From the NCBI GenBank assembly GCA_022791755.1, contig JAAVZR010000017.1, positions 1 to 64,000 on the forward strand: a stretch of DNA of 64,000 nt, written 5' to 3'. The translations under genes and the position numbers were made by a program. The stretch is from Lachnospiraceae bacterium. GTDB lineage: Bacteria > Bacillota > Clostridia > Lachnospirales > Lachnospiraceae. The notes beneath the pieces are model-generated. The model was not told the origin of the DNA, did no database searches, and saw only the letters and a list, made by a program, of their open reading frames with translations. This document shows positions 1-8,444 of the stretch, piece after piece. The stretch's first letter is position 1, and each line of letters opens with the position of its first letter.

Positions 1-47
1 ACGATAAAGATACAAAACTGGAATAAATCCGAGTATGTAACGTTCAT
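1..47 (-). CDS. start of a holin-like / type I toxin-like small protein (partial)
   Basis: Only the first codons are in the window. They read MNVTYSDLFQFCIFIV and continue past the left edge. A strong ribosome site (GGAGGG, minus strand at 55-60) precedes the ATG at position 47. A short polar head followed by a hydrophobic run is typical of the small membrane toxins often annotated as putative holin-like toxin in Clostridia. The 5' leader contains alternating GGAGGG and CCCTCC blocks that could hide the ribosome site. The body and any antisense RNA lie outside the window, so the toxin reading is inference. Confidence 0.45.
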   Translation of the reverse strand, partial: MNVTYSDLFQFCIFI

Positions 48-135
48 CGGCAATCCCTCCTTTCTTTCGACTGGAGGGTAGCCCCTCCGTATGTGGAGGG
101 TAAGCCGCCTTTGGCTCTCTGGTTTCCCTGCAAAT

Positions 136-164
136 ACTATACCACATACCGGCGCAGCTGACAA
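136..164 (-). promoter_or_regulatory. promoter of the left-edge toxin-like gene
   Basis: Read on the minus strand: TTGTCA (159-164), a 17-base spacer, then TATAGT (136-141). The expected start near 129 gives a leader of about 80 bases before the ATG at 47. The leader holds GGAGGG/CCCTCC blocks at 55-60, 73-78, 83-88 and 95-100 (plus-strand coordinates). I see no gene in the remaining sequence from 165 to 428. Confidence 0.55.
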
Positions 165-428
165 GCAATGCTTTTTATGTAATAAAAGTAGAACGTATTG
201 GCTGTCTATCAGAGTGTCAAGAGTTCGAGCCTTTGGCGGTGTGCGTAAAGAAAAGGTCGGGACCTGTCGATTTTACGACGGATTCCGGCCTTTGAGGTGC
301 CTGTTTGAAATCGGTTCGTTTTTGGTGCTTTTGTTTATCATCAGTTCATCCTCAGTTTTTACAAACGGACCGTATTCATTGCTGGTCTGGCGACGGCTTT
401 CCGCGGCCGGCGTGGCAGCCGTTCCTTT

Positions 429-2309
429 CTACGCCCCGGCCACCACCGCCATCCACTCCTCCATCCGCTCTCTCAGCACATCGAAGGGGCAGGCGCCTGT
501 TTCAAGAATAAAGGTGTGAAACTCTTTGGCATCAAAGGCGTCGCCAAGGCGCGTCATGGCATCTTCCCGCAGAAGCTCAAACTCCATAGCCCCCACATGA
601 TAGCTTAAGTAATTGGCCGGCGCCGCCAGGATGGCATAGTAGATTTCCTGTATTGACTCATCAGGAAGCCCTGTGATCCAGGTACGAAGAAACTGGGCGG
701 TCTCCTGGAGGTCCCAGCCATTCAGATGGATATTCATATCACAGAGAGCATAGAGCGCCAGGGTGGCGGAGGCGTTCCGGGTGACAAACTCCTTAAGCTC
801 AGGAGAAAAACTGTCCTCGTATCCGTAGGCCAGGCGTTCCACATAGGTGGCCCACCCCTCTGTAAAGCCTTTGAAGTTCAGCAGACTGCGCAGAGGCTCA
901 GTCTGATGTGAGGCGGAATAGACAGTCTGATACAAATGGCCTGGATAAGCTTCGTGAGCCAGAGTAGTATAGAGCCGTGACGTATCGGTTGCGCTGGAAT
1001 TTACATAAATATAATTTTCGGTCAGGGCATCCATAGGCGGCACCAGATAGAAGGCCGGACTCAGATGGGCTTCCAGTGCAGAGGGCACATATTTGATCTG
1101 GCAGTAGGTGTCCATGAGAACAGGAAAGTCTTCCCGCATCCGGCTTTGCAGGTCCATGAGGATCAGTTCAGGATCCGTCAGGGTGAAATTTTGTTTTAAC
1201 TGGCGGTCCATGTCCACTGTGGTTCTATAGATTTGGGACATGGCGCGGGTATCGTCTATGAGCCTTTGACTGACCAGACGGATCAGTTCTTCCACCGGAC
1301 GGGAGGAGCCGGTGGCAGACTGCACCAAAAGACGGTAATAATCGCTTCCCTGGGGCAGGTAACAAAGACCCTGCTCGTTGACTCCCTGCCCGCGCAGGGC
1401 TGAAAGGCCCTGATAAAGCTGTTCATAGGCAGGGATCACAGACTCCAGGATGACGGACCGGTTCTGCTGACGGTAGGCCAGCTTTTCTTCTTGTTTGAGC
1501 CAGTCCAGCTTTTCCAGCGCTTCATTAAAGGCAGCCAGCATAAAATTATGTTCGGGATCCTCGCAGAAGGAACGACACTGGTCGAGAATCTGGTCAAGTA
1601 CCATATCGCACATAAAGAGCCCTGACTCGGCTTTCTCCTGCTCGAAGGAGAGAATCTGGCCGAAGTATCGGGGAAGATCCTTACATAGCGCCAGATAGTC
1701 CAGGATATCGCGCTCACTTCGAAAATGGTACTCAGCCAGGAGCACCGGCAGCTGTGCCTGGAGACCGGTGGTAGGGCCCAGAGATTCGCGGTAATAGTAG
1801 AAATCCCCGGTCTGGACAGACAGGGTCAGAGCTTCGGTCAGGATATCATAAGTCAACTGCCTGTCGCCGGAGAGACTTTCCCGTGGAATCTGCAAAAGAG
1901 AATCCAGATATTGCCTGGCGCTTAGGATATCTGCGTCGAATGCTTCCCGGGAGTATTGGCCAAAGGTTGCTTCATAGTCTTCGATTCCATAATCGGCCGG
2001 GGAAGCCAGGCTATAGTGGAGCGTCAGAGTATCCGAGGTGGCTTCGCTCAGAAAGAGATCTCCGGTGAGCCGATCAAATAGAGCCTGGGATGCTTCCCCC
2101 TGCCGGTAGACTTCGTAGGAGCCGGAGAGGGCCGGGTCCGCAGCAGCCTGTTTATCCCAGGAAGCGCTGCTTTCGGAGGAACCGGAGAGAGGCCGGGTCC
2201 CGCAGCCGGAGAGAGACGGTGCAAGACAGAGGCTGACAGACAGAAATATGAGAGCGGATGACCGGATTAAACGGCGCCATCCGGCAGCAAAGCGATCAGA
2301 ACGAAACAT
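429..2309 (-). CDS. DUF885-family lipoprotein, putative metallopeptidase
   Basis: This 626-residue protein begins with a basic, hydrophobic signal peptide ending in a lipobox (LSGC, lipidated Cys36), so it should be anchored outside the membrane. The body matches the DUF885 family. Near residue 452 it carries HEAYPGH, an HExxxGH-type motif expected to bind zinc in this family. The ATG at 2309 is chosen over an upstream in-frame start because GGAGGAGTCC lies directly before it and the signal peptide then starts correctly. The family is usually annotated as a peptidase or dipeptidase-like protein, but no substrate can be read here. It is divergent from the small ORF and trmO. Confidence 0.85.
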   Translation of the reverse strand: MFRSDRFAAGWRRLIRSSALIFLSVSLCLAPSLSGCGTRPLSGSSESSASWDKQAAADPALSGSYEVYRQGEASQALFDRLTGDLFLSEATSDTLTLHYSLASPADYGIEDYEATFGQYSREAFDADILSARQYLDSLLQIPRESLSGDRQLTYDILTEALTLSVQTGDFYYYRESLGPTTGLQAQLPVLLAEYHFRSERDILDYLALCKDLPRYFGQILSFEQEKAESGLFMCDMVLDQILDQCRSFCEDPEHNFMLAAFNEALEKLDWLKQEEKLAYRQQNRSVILESVIPAYEQLYQGLSALRGQGVNEQGLCYLPQGSDYYRLLVQSATGSSRPVEELIRLVSQRLIDDTRAMSQIYRTTVDMDRQLKQNFTLTDPELILMDLQSRMREDFPVLMDTYCQIKYVPSALEAHLSPAFYLVPPMDALTENYIYVNSSATDTSRLYTTLAHEAYPGHLYQTVYSASHQTEPLRSLLNFKGFTEGWATYVERLAYGYEDSFSPELKEFVTRNASATLALYALCDMNIHLNGWDLQETAQFLRTWITGLPDESIQEIYYAILAAPANYLSYHVGAMEFELLREDAMTRLGDAFDAKEFHTFILETGACPFDVLRERMEEWMAVVAGA

Positions 2310-2415
2310 AGGACTCCTCCTTCTGAGACAGTGTATGAAAAAGCAGGCATCTTCATACATGTGGAAATGCAAAACTTTTTAATTGGGAAGTGTCACAAAA
2401 TCCGGGCAGAATTGT

Positions 2416-2421
2416 TATAAT
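2416..2421 (+). promoter_or_regulatory. extended -10 promoter element before the small ORF and trmO
   Basis: TATAAT at 2416-2421 is preceded by TG one base upstream (extended -10 form). A convincing -35 is not visible; GTCACA about 19 bases upstream is the closest. It would drive the small ORF at 2455 and then trmO. Confidence 0.45.
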
Positions 2422-2454
2422 AGGTGATAAGTGAATGGAAGGAGGGCAGACCGG

Positions 2455-2589
2455 ATGGAACAGGATATAATTCAGGCCATAGATAGTATGAAAAATATCG
2501 CAGCCCGCTGTTCCTCTGTTCCCTCTCTCTGTGCAAAAACCCATCGGACGCCGAGGATCTGGGTGGACCATATAAATGTGTCCCGGTAG
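2455..2589 (+). CDS. hypothetical small protein, 44 residues
   Basis: An ATG at 2455 follows AAGGAGG with 9-base spacing, and the frame stays open for 44 codons to TAG at 2587. The peptide starts MEQDIIQAIDSMKN and has two cysteines (CSSVPSLC). I recognise no family. It sits between an extended -10 box and trmO, so it may be a leader-type small gene, or the 5' stub of a decayed longer gene. Support is the ribosome site and position only. Confidence 0.35.
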   Translation: MEQDIIQAIDSMKNIAARCSSVPSLCAKTHRTPRIWVDHINVSR

Positions 2590-2616
2590 AGCAGGTAACA
2601 GACAGGAAGGAGCAAT

Positions 2617-3306
2617 ATGGAAAGAGGTATGAAAACCATTGCGAGGATTCACAGCGATTTCCCGGAGAAATTCGGAATCCCACGCCAGAGCGGTCTGGTA
2701 GACGAGCTGACGGCGCGTATCGTTTTTGAACCGGAATACAGGAATCCGGCTGCCTTTCACGGAATAGAAGGGTATTCCCATATCTGGCTTTTGTGGGAGT
2801 TTTCGGAAGCGGTGAGAGACGGCTGGTCGCCGACAGTCCATCCGCCGCGGCTGGGGGGGAAGAAGCATATGGGTGTCTTTGCCACCCGTTCGCCGTTTCG
2901 CCCGAATCCCATCGGCCTGTCCTCGGTACGGCTTCTGGGGCTTGAAAGGGATGCGAAGCAGGGGCCGGTGCTGCTGGTGGCCGGTGCGGATCTGATGGAT
3001 GGAAGTCCTGTCTATGACATCAAGCCGTACCTGCCCTTTACAGACAGCCATCCCGATGCGCGATGCGGATTTGCAGGTGAGCATACAGATTATGCAGTGA
3101 CGGTGGAATTTCCCGGGGAACTTCTTCAAAGGGTTCCCGAAGAAAAAAGGGAAGCTCTCCGGGGGATTTTGTCCCAGGATCCCCGTCCGTCCTACCAGAA
3201 TGATCCAAAGCGTATCTATGGCGTGGCTTTTGGAAAACAGAATATCCGCTTTCAGGTAAGGGAAGGCGTGCTTACGGTGATAGCGGTAGAGGAATATCAA
3301 GGGTAG
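2617..3306 (+). CDS. trmO: tRNA (N6-threonylcarbamoyladenosine37-N6)-methyltransferase TrmO
   Basis: This 229-residue protein belongs to the TrmO/TsaA (VirR/YaeB) family, which uses S-adenosylmethionine to methylate t6A at position 37 of certain tRNAs. The family hallmarks are visible: FATRSPFRPNPIGLS (residues 88-102) and DLMDGSPVYDIKPY (125-138), the latter being the conserved catalytic-pocket block. Length is normal. The start at 2617 has AAGGAG six bases upstream. The gene lies beside metG but is separated from it by a dedicated T-box promoter, so it is probably a separate unit. Confidence 0.9.
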   Translation: MERGMKTIARIHSDFPEKFGIPRQSGLVDELTARIVFEPEYRNPAAFHGIEGYSHIWLLWEFSEAVRDGWSPTVHPPRLGGKKHMGVFATRSPFRPNPIGLSSVRLLGLERDAKQGPVLLVAGADLMDGSPVYDIKPYLPFTDSHPDARCGFAGEHTDYAVTVEFPGELLQRVPEEKREALRGILSQDPRPSYQNDPKRIYGVAFGKQNIRFQVREGVLTVIAVEEYQG

Positions 3307-3373
3307 ATATTTGGAGACAGGAGGGATTCTTGCCAGCAGTAACGCAGATGTCCCGCCGGCACAAAACTTCCCC

Positions 3374-3402
3374 TTGACAAGCGTATTTTCATCCGGTATG
3401 AT
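3374..3402 (+). promoter_or_regulatory. metG T-box promoter
   Basis: TTGACA (3374-3379), a 17-base spacer and TATGAT (3397-3402). Transcription should begin near 3409, at the 5' edge of the T-box leader. Confidence 0.8.
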
Positions 3403-3408
3403 ACAATC

Positions 3409-3726
3409 AGAAATTCTTCCACGGCCTTTGTACCGGGAAGAGATAAGCTACATGCCATGAAGAGGAGAGTACGCGCAGGCGGATATCACAGAGAGCTTCG
3501 GTTGCTGAGAAGAAGCATGGAAGTCCCGCGGAAGATGGCCTCGGAGCAGCACCGCCGACCCGACTGGGTATATATTCCGGCAGGCGGTGATGGGCGCGCC
3601 CATTACAGCGCAGGAGTATCGGTGACATCCTGTACTCCATGAGGTCCGTGCCGTGAGGCACGGATGAACAGCGGTGGTAACACGAAGAGAATTCGTCCCT
3701 GGTCCTTCCCGGACTGGGGACTTTTT
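3409..3726 (+). ncRNA. methionine T-box riboswitch leader
   Basis: The leader carries the T-box signatures: an AGAGTA bulge near 3464, a CAGAGAGC...GTTGCTGAGA distal stem-I motif (3488-3510), and the T-box core GCGGTGGTAACACG (3671-3684). The UGGU in the core would pair with the ACCA end of uncharged tRNA. The codon in the specifier position is ATG at 3517-3519, within GAAGCATGGAAG, which matches tRNA-Met and the downstream metG. Uncharged tRNA-Met should stabilise the antiterminator and allow metG expression. Confidence 0.85.
3695..3726 (+). terminator. T-box controlled intrinsic terminator
   Basis: A GC-rich hairpin (GTCCCTGGTCC pairing with GGACTGGGGAC) is followed by TTTTT. It directly follows the T-box core and is the conditional terminator of the metG leader. 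Confidence 0.85.
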
Positions 3727-3739
3727 GCGCGACGGCAAT

Positions 3740-3848
3740 GAGCAGTGCATAGTGCGAAGCACGCGACCGAGATGAAGCGAAGCGGAATCGAGGTACACTG
3801 CTCGTTAGCGCATAAGGATGAATGGGGTGCCCTTCATGCCGGCATGAA
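3740..3848 (+). repeat. structured intergenic element between T-box terminator and metG
   Basis: An 8-base inverted repeat, GAGCAGTG (3740-3747) with CACTGCTC (3796-3803), encloses a GTGC-GAA-GCAC mini-hairpin (3752-3762). About 30 bases on is a perfect 16-base palindrome, TTCATGCCGGCATGAA (3833-3848). None of it belongs to the T-box, and it would lie in the read-through metG leader. It resembles mobile intergenic hairpin repeats, but I cannot name a family. Confidence 0.5.
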
Positions 3849-3888
3849 AGGACTTCTAACCCAAAATCACAAACACGGAGGAATCAAT

Positions 3889-5913
3889 ATGAGCAAAAAA
3901 CCCTACTACATTACGACAGCCATTGCCTACACATCGGGCAAGCCCCATATCGGCAACACCTATGAAATCGTGCTGGCCGACAGCATCGCCCGCTATAAGA
4001 GGGAGCAGGGCTATGATGTCCGCTTCCAGACCGGTACGGATGAGCATGGTCAGAAGATCGAGTTAAAAGCCGGGGAAGCCGGTGTGACGCCGAAGGAATT
4101 CGTAGACAGTGTGGCGGGAGAGATCCGCCGGATCTGGGACCTGATGAATACGTCCTATGACAAATTCATCCGTACCACCGATGAAGACCATGAGAAGCAG
4201 GTGCAGAAGATCTTTAAGAAGCTGTACGACCAGGGAGATATCTACAAGGGCTGCTATGAAGGGATGTACTGCACTCCCTGCGAGTCCTTCTTCACCGAAT
4301 CCCAGCTGGTGGACGGTAAGTGCCCTGACTGCGGCCGTCCTGTGCAGCCGGCCAGGGAAGAAGCCTATTTCTTTAAGATGAGCAAGTACGCGGACCGCCT
4401 GATCCGGCATATCAATGAGCACCCGGAGTTTATCCGGCCGGTGTCGCGCAAAAATGAGATGATGAACAATTTTCTTCTGCCGGGCCTGCAGGATCTGTGC
4501 GTATCCCGCACCTCTTTCAAATGGGGCGTTCCGGTGGATTTCGATGAACGCCATGTGGTGTATGTGTGGCTGGATGCCCTGACTAACTACATCACAGGAC
4601 TGGGTTATGACTGTGACGGCAGCCATGGAGAACTGTTTGAGAAATACTGGCCGGCCGATCTGCATCTGATCGGCAAGGATATCATTCGTTTCCATACGAT
4701 CTACTGGCCCATCTTTTTGATGGCCCTGGATCTGCCGCTGCCCAGGCAGGTGTTTGGCCATCCCTGGCTTCTGCGGGGGGAAGGTAAGATGAGCAAATCT
4801 GTGGGAAATGTGATCTATGCCGACGACTTGGTGGACTTTTTCGGAGTGGATGCGGTTCGCTATTTCGTGCTTCATGAGATGCCCTTTGACAATGACGGCG
4901 TGATCACCTGGGAGCTTCTGGTGGAACGGCTGAATTCCGACCTGGCCAATGTGCTGGGTAACCTGGTCAATCGCACCGTCTCCATGTCCAATAAGTATTT
5001 CGGCGGGATCGTCCGGGACGGCAAGGCGGCAGAGCCGGTGGATGAGGAGCTGAAGTCCGCAGCGCTGGAGACAGTGCGGAAGGTGGATGCGAAGATGGAT
5101 GAGCTTCGCGTGGCCGACGCCATCAGCGAAATCTTCTCCCTGTTTAAGCGCTGCAATAAGTATATTGACGAGACGATGCCCTGGGCTTTGGCCAAGGATG
5201 AGAGCAAAAAAGACCGTCTGGCCACGGTGCTTTACAATCTTGCAGAGAGCATCTGCATGGGCGCCAGCCTTCTGGAATCCTTCATGCCGGATACGTCGAA
5301 GGCGATCCTGTCCCAGATCGGCGGAAGGAAGCGCACACTGGAGGAGTTAAAGGAATTTGGACTTTATGGAGAGGGCAGAGTGACCGAAAAGCCGGAGATT
5401 CTCTTCGCACGCCTGGATGTGAAGGAAGTTCTGGACAAGGCGGAGGCTCTGGCCGCCGCGCAGATCGCCGAAGCAAAGCCGGAGGAGGCCGGGACGGAGG
5501 CTGCCAAGGCAGAAGCGGAATCTCCGAAGGCAGAGCAGATGAAAGCGGAGGCAGGCGAAGAGGCCGGGATCGATATCGAGAAAAAACCGGAGATCAGCTA
5601 TGACGATTTTGCAAAGCTCCAGTTCCAGGTGGGAGAGATTATCGCCTGTGAAGAGGTGAAGAAGTCCAAGAAGCTTCTCTGCTCCCAGGTAAAGATAGGA
5701 TCAGAGGTGAAACAGATCCTGTCCGGCATCAAGGCCCACTATACGCCCCAGGAGATGGTTGGCAAGAAGGTGATGGTGCTGGTCAATCTGAAGCCGGCTA
5801 CCATGGCCGGAAAGGTGTCCGAGGGAATGCTTCTGTGCGCAGAGGACGAGAACGGAAACCTGGCGTTGATGACGCCGGAGAAAGGGATGCCCTCCGGCGC
5901 AGAGATCTGTTAA
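3889..5913 (+). CDS. metG: methionyl-tRNA synthetase
   Basis: MetRS charges tRNA-Met with methionine using ATP. The 674-residue protein shows the class I signature HIGN (20-23), a KMSKS loop (300-304), and one zinc knuckle pair (C128xxC131 and C145xxC148). The catalytic core and anticodon-binding helices run to about residue 515. An Ala/Glu/Lys-rich linker (about 520-565) then leads to a C-terminal tRNA-binding OB domain (about 571-674), which favours dimerisation. The ATG at 3889 follows GGAGG; an upstream in-frame ATG at 3745 lies inside the leader and has no ribosome site. Expression should be controlled by the methionine T-box. Confidence 0.97.
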   Translation: MSKKPYYITTAIAYTSGKPHIGNTYEIVLADSIARYKREQGYDVRFQTGTDEHGQKIELKAGEAGVTPKEFVDSVAGEIRRIWDLMNTSYDKFIRTTDEDHEKQVQKIFKKLYDQGDIYKGCYEGMYCTPCESFFTESQLVDGKCPDCGRPVQPAREEAYFFKMSKYADRLIRHINEHPEFIRPVSRKNEMMNNFLLPGLQDLCVSRTSFKWGVPVDFDERHVVYVWLDALTNYITGLGYDCDGSHGELFEKYWPADLHLIGKDIIRFHTIYWPIFLMALDLPLPRQVFGHPWLLRGEGKMSKSVGNVIYADDLVDFFGVDAVRYFVLHEMPFDNDGVITWELLVERLNSDLANVLGNLVNRTVSMSNKYFGGIVRDGKAAEPVDEELKSAALETVRKVDAKMDELRVADAISEIFSLFKRCNKYIDETMPWALAKDESKKDRLATVLYNLAESICMGASLLESFMPDTSKAILSQIGGRKRTLEELKEFGLYGEGRVTEKPEILFARLDVKEVLDKAEALAAAQIAEAKPEEAGTEAAKAEAESPKAEQMKAEAGEEAGIDIEKKPEISYDDFAKLQFQVGEIIACEEVKKSKKLLCSQVKIGSEVKQILSGIKAHYTPQEMVGKKVMVLVNLKPATMAGKVSEGMLLCAEDENGNLALMTPEKGMPSGAEIC

Positions 5914-5925
5914 CATCAAGCATAG

Positions 5926-5966
5926 AGGACCGGCAGGCGATAAGAGAAAGCCTGCCGGTCCTTTTT
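5926..5966 (+). terminator. metG intrinsic terminator
   Basis: Perfect 13-base arms (AGGACCGGCAGGC at 5926-5938, GCCTGCCGGTCCT at 5950-5962) are followed by T residues. Confidence 0.9.
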
Positions 5967-5995
5967 GATTTCATAAGAAAATTTTTTGCTCCGAT

Positions 5996-6011
5996 ATGAA
6001 AACGATTTCAT
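5996..6011. promoter_or_regulatory. cre-like / LacI-family operator palindrome
   Basis: ATGAAAACGATTTCAT fits the Bacillus catabolite-responsive element consensus WTGNAARCGNWWWCAW at every position and has the central CG typical of LacI-family sites. It lies between the convergent ends of metG and the ribokinase gene, with no clear promoter next to it, so it may be a roadblock site or a fortuitous match. Confidence 0.45.
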
Positions 6012-6058
6012 AATATTTTCTTTGACACTATTGATACTATGGCTTACACGGCGCCGGC

Positions 6059-6955
6059 TCACTGCCTCTCTCTTAAAAAAGCCTTTACGGCCTCCATCTG
6101 CGGGATGGAGGGGGCTGCGCCGGCCACGGTGACGGACAGGGCGGCGGCGGCACAGGCATGGCGCAGTGCGTCCGAAACCTGGTATCCCTGAAGCAGAAGG
6201 CCCAGGAAAAAACCGGTGAAGGTATCCCCGGCGCCGGTAGTATCTACGGTATCGACGATAAAGGCATCCTGGCGTATGCGTCCGGCCGGTCCGGCATAAT
6301 AGACCCCATGACTGCCCAGGGTGAGGATGATGTGCATTTCGGGATAGCGTCTCATGAGAATATCCGCGATCTGGTCCGGTGTGTGTCCGCCGCTGAGCTC
6401 CTGCCCTTCGGTCTCGTTGACCAGAAGATAGCGGACGGCATCAAAGGGAAAACCTTCGGTCAGATCCGGCGTAAAGGGCGAAGGATTAAAGGCCAGAGGG
6501 ATTCCCAGTTCCCGGCATTTTTCGGCGATGTGGGCTACCTGGCTGGTCTCATTTTGCATCAGGACCACCGTATCTTCGATGAAACCGGACAGAATCCGCT
6601 CCGCCTGCTCTGCTGTGAGGGACTGGTTGGAGCCGCCGTGAATAAAGATACAGTTCTGGCCGTCGCGGCTCACCTGAATTACGGCGTGACCGTTTATCTC
6701 CTCCACGGGAATCAGATAATCCGTATGGACACCGGCATCTCTCAGGGTGTCCGTGAGCATCTGACCGTCGCGGCCCACGCAGCCGGCATGGAAGGTGGGA
6801 AGGCCGGTTCTGGCCAGGGCGATGGACTGATTCAGTCCCTTGCCGCCGGGGGCGTAGGAGAGCGATTCGGCGGCGACGGTCTCACCGGGAGCGGCAATGT
6901 GGTCCACACGGTAAGTGTGGTCGATATTCAGGGATCCAAAATTTAATACTCTCAT
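6059..6955 (-). CDS. rbsK: ribokinase (PfkB family)
   Basis: This 298-residue PfkB-family sugar kinase phosphorylates ribose to ribose 5-phosphate in the cytoplasm, if the assignment is right. The N-terminal sugar-binding GGKGLNQ block is at residues 37-43. The ATP and catalytic motif DTTGAGDTF sits near 238-246, with Asp244 as the expected catalytic base. Length is normal for RbsK. It lies 44 bases downstream of the LacI-type regulator on the same strand and faces a nucleoside transporter and nucleoside hydrolase operon. Ribose released by the hydrolases is the obvious substrate, though other PfkB sugars are possible. Confidence 0.85.
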   Translation of the reverse strand: MRVLNFGSLNIDHTYRVDHIAAPGETVAAESLSYAPGGKGLNQSIALARTGLPTFHAGCVGRDGQMLTDTLRDAGVHTDYLIPVEEINGHAVIQVSRDGQNCIFIHGGSNQSLTAEQAERILSGFIEDTVVLMQNETSQVAHIAEKCRELGIPLAFNPSPFTPDLTEGFPFDAVRYLLVNETEGQELSGGHTPDQIADILMRRYPEMHIILTLGSHGVYYAGPAGRIRQDAFIVDTVDTTGAGDTFTGFFLGLLLQGYQVSDALRHACAAAALSVTVAGAAPSIPQMEAVKAFLRERQ

Positions 6956-6999
6956 AGCGATACCTTCCCTTATTTTGTATTATGGCAGGCAGCGGGCGC

Positions 7000-8016
7000 T
7001 CAGTGGCGGAGCGGCCTGGTACTGGAACGTATTTTCAGGACCGGTGTGAACACCATGCTGTCGATATCGGTACTGCCCTGCACCAGAGCCAGCAGAATGC
7101 GGATGGATGTGGAACCGATCTCATATGCCGGCTGGTTTACTGTGGTCAAAGGGGTCTCCAGAAGCGATGTGACGAAAATGTCGTCATATCCGACCAACGA
7201 CATTTCATCGGGAAAGCGCAGGCCGCTGTCCTGCAAAGCGCGGTAGACTCCCAGGGCCATCATATCGTTAAAACAGAAGAGAGCGGTGGCCCGCTGCTTT
7301 TGCATATGGGGGAGACTCTGGCGGCCGCTGTCGACAGAAAAATTTCCCTCCAGCACCAGATTCCGGTCAAACGGAAGATTGTGTTCTTCCAGAGCCATGC
7401 GATAACCCTCCAGACGGTCCCGGGAAATCTTATTGCACAGAGGGCCTGTGAGACAGCCGATGCGCTCATGGCCCAGCTTGATCAAATGCCTGGTGGCGAT
7501 ATATCCGCCGTGGATATTATCGACCAGGACCGATTTGGCGGAGGGAAAATCCAGCGCGCGGTCCACGGCGACAAAGGGGATATCGGCGGCGGCGATTTTG
7601 GAACAGATCTCATGGATGGAGCGATTGTCGATATTGGAGGGAGCCACATAGATGATGCCGTCCACCTGACTGTCTAAGAAAGTGTTTATATGCTTCATGC
7701 TGTCGGGGGGAAACTCATCTGAGCTCATAATCATCAGCGTATAGCCATTGCCGCGGGCTGCCGTCTCGCAGCCTTTGCAAAATTCGGCAAAGAAGATATT
7801 GCTGATATCGGGAATGATGACTCCGAAGGTGGAGGTCTCTTTCTTTAACAGGCTGACGGCCAGCCGGTTTGGCCGGTAATTATATTTCCGCGCCGTGCCG
7901 ATGATCTTTTGCTGTGTTTCTTCTGAGATGCGCGTGTCTCTGCCGTTTAAGACAAGGGAGACGGCGGAGGTGGAAACGCCGCATTCTCTGGCTATATCTT
8001 TGATGGTAACTTTCAT
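7000..8016 (-). CDS. LacI-family transcriptional repressor of nucleoside/ribose use
   Basis: The 338-residue protein has an N-terminal helix-turn-helix, beginning MKVTIKDIARECGVSTSAVS, and a hinge, followed by a periplasmic-binding-protein-like effector domain. The ATG at 8016 is chosen because the DNA-binding domain starts there and AAGGA precedes it; the open frame extends upstream without support. It is cotranscribed with rbsK and divergent from the BMP transporter operon. That promoter carries a palindrome with a central CG (8427-8444), the typical operator form for this family. Ribose or a nucleoside-derived sugar is the likely inducer, which is inference. Confidence 0.88.
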   Translation of the reverse strand: MKVTIKDIARECGVSTSAVSLVLNGRDTRISEETQQKIIGTARKYNYRPNRLAVSLLKKETSTFGVIIPDISNIFFAEFCKGCETAARGNGYTLMIMSSDEFPPDSMKHINTFLDSQVDGIIYVAPSNIDNRSIHEICSKIAAADIPFVAVDRALDFPSAKSVLVDNIHGGYIATRHLIKLGHERIGCLTGPLCNKISRDRLEGYRMALEEHNLPFDRNLVLEGNFSVDSGRQSLPHMQKQRATALFCFNDMMALGVYRALQDSGLRFPDEMSLVGYDDIFVTSLLETPLTTVNQPAYEIGSTSIRILLALVQGSTDIDSMVFTPVLKIRSSTRPLRH

Positions 8017-8082
8017 GTGTAAGTCCTTTTGTATGCTGATATCCTCGTAAGGGTTTGATAGCAAAATATTTATGACCTTAAC

Positions 8083-8109
8083 TTTATACAGATATCCGTG
8101 AAATGTCAA
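8083..8109 (-). promoter_or_regulatory. lacI-type regulator promoter
   Basis: On the minus strand, TTGACA (8104-8109) and TATAAA (8083-8088) are separated by 15 bases, a short spacer. It is the best candidate upstream of the regulator. Confidence 0.5.
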
Positions 8110-8385
8110 GGATTTTTTTTGAAAACTATATGATGCGCAGAACTTGCGGGATATAAGAAACGCCTTTTCGTTAATTAGCAGAAAAATTAAAATGATAATC
8201 AAATGTTTTGAGTTAGCTTGCTTTTCCTTATTACCACGCGCGCGAGGAATGGGAGGAAGGCGAATTTATGCAAAGTGATAGAATGTGAAAAAACAATCGA
8301 GATTATTTTCGGAGAATATGCCAAATATAAAAAGGGATTACAAAAGAAAAACCAGCATTTTCTTGAAAAAAACAAAAATAAGAAC

Positions 8386-8444
8386 TTGACATCAGGCCAT
8401 CTTTGTGATAATTATATACTCATAGCAGGTAAACGCTTTTACCT
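8386..8444 (+). promoter_or_regulatory. promoter and LacI-type operator of the nucleoside uptake operon
   Basis: A TTGACA box (8386-8391) is followed by an AT-rich -10 region within 8407-8420 (TAATTA at 17-base spacing, TATACT further on). Immediately downstream lies the inverted repeat AGGTAAACGCTTTTACCT (8427-8444), with 7-base arms and a central CG. A repressor bound there would block transcription. The rest of the 8017-8585 gap is AT-rich leader with no gene that I can support. Confidence 0.6.

Noticed and set aside
91-519. 142-codon frame at the left end
   Set aside because: Runs through a promoter and into the 3' end of the DUF885 gene, with no start signals.
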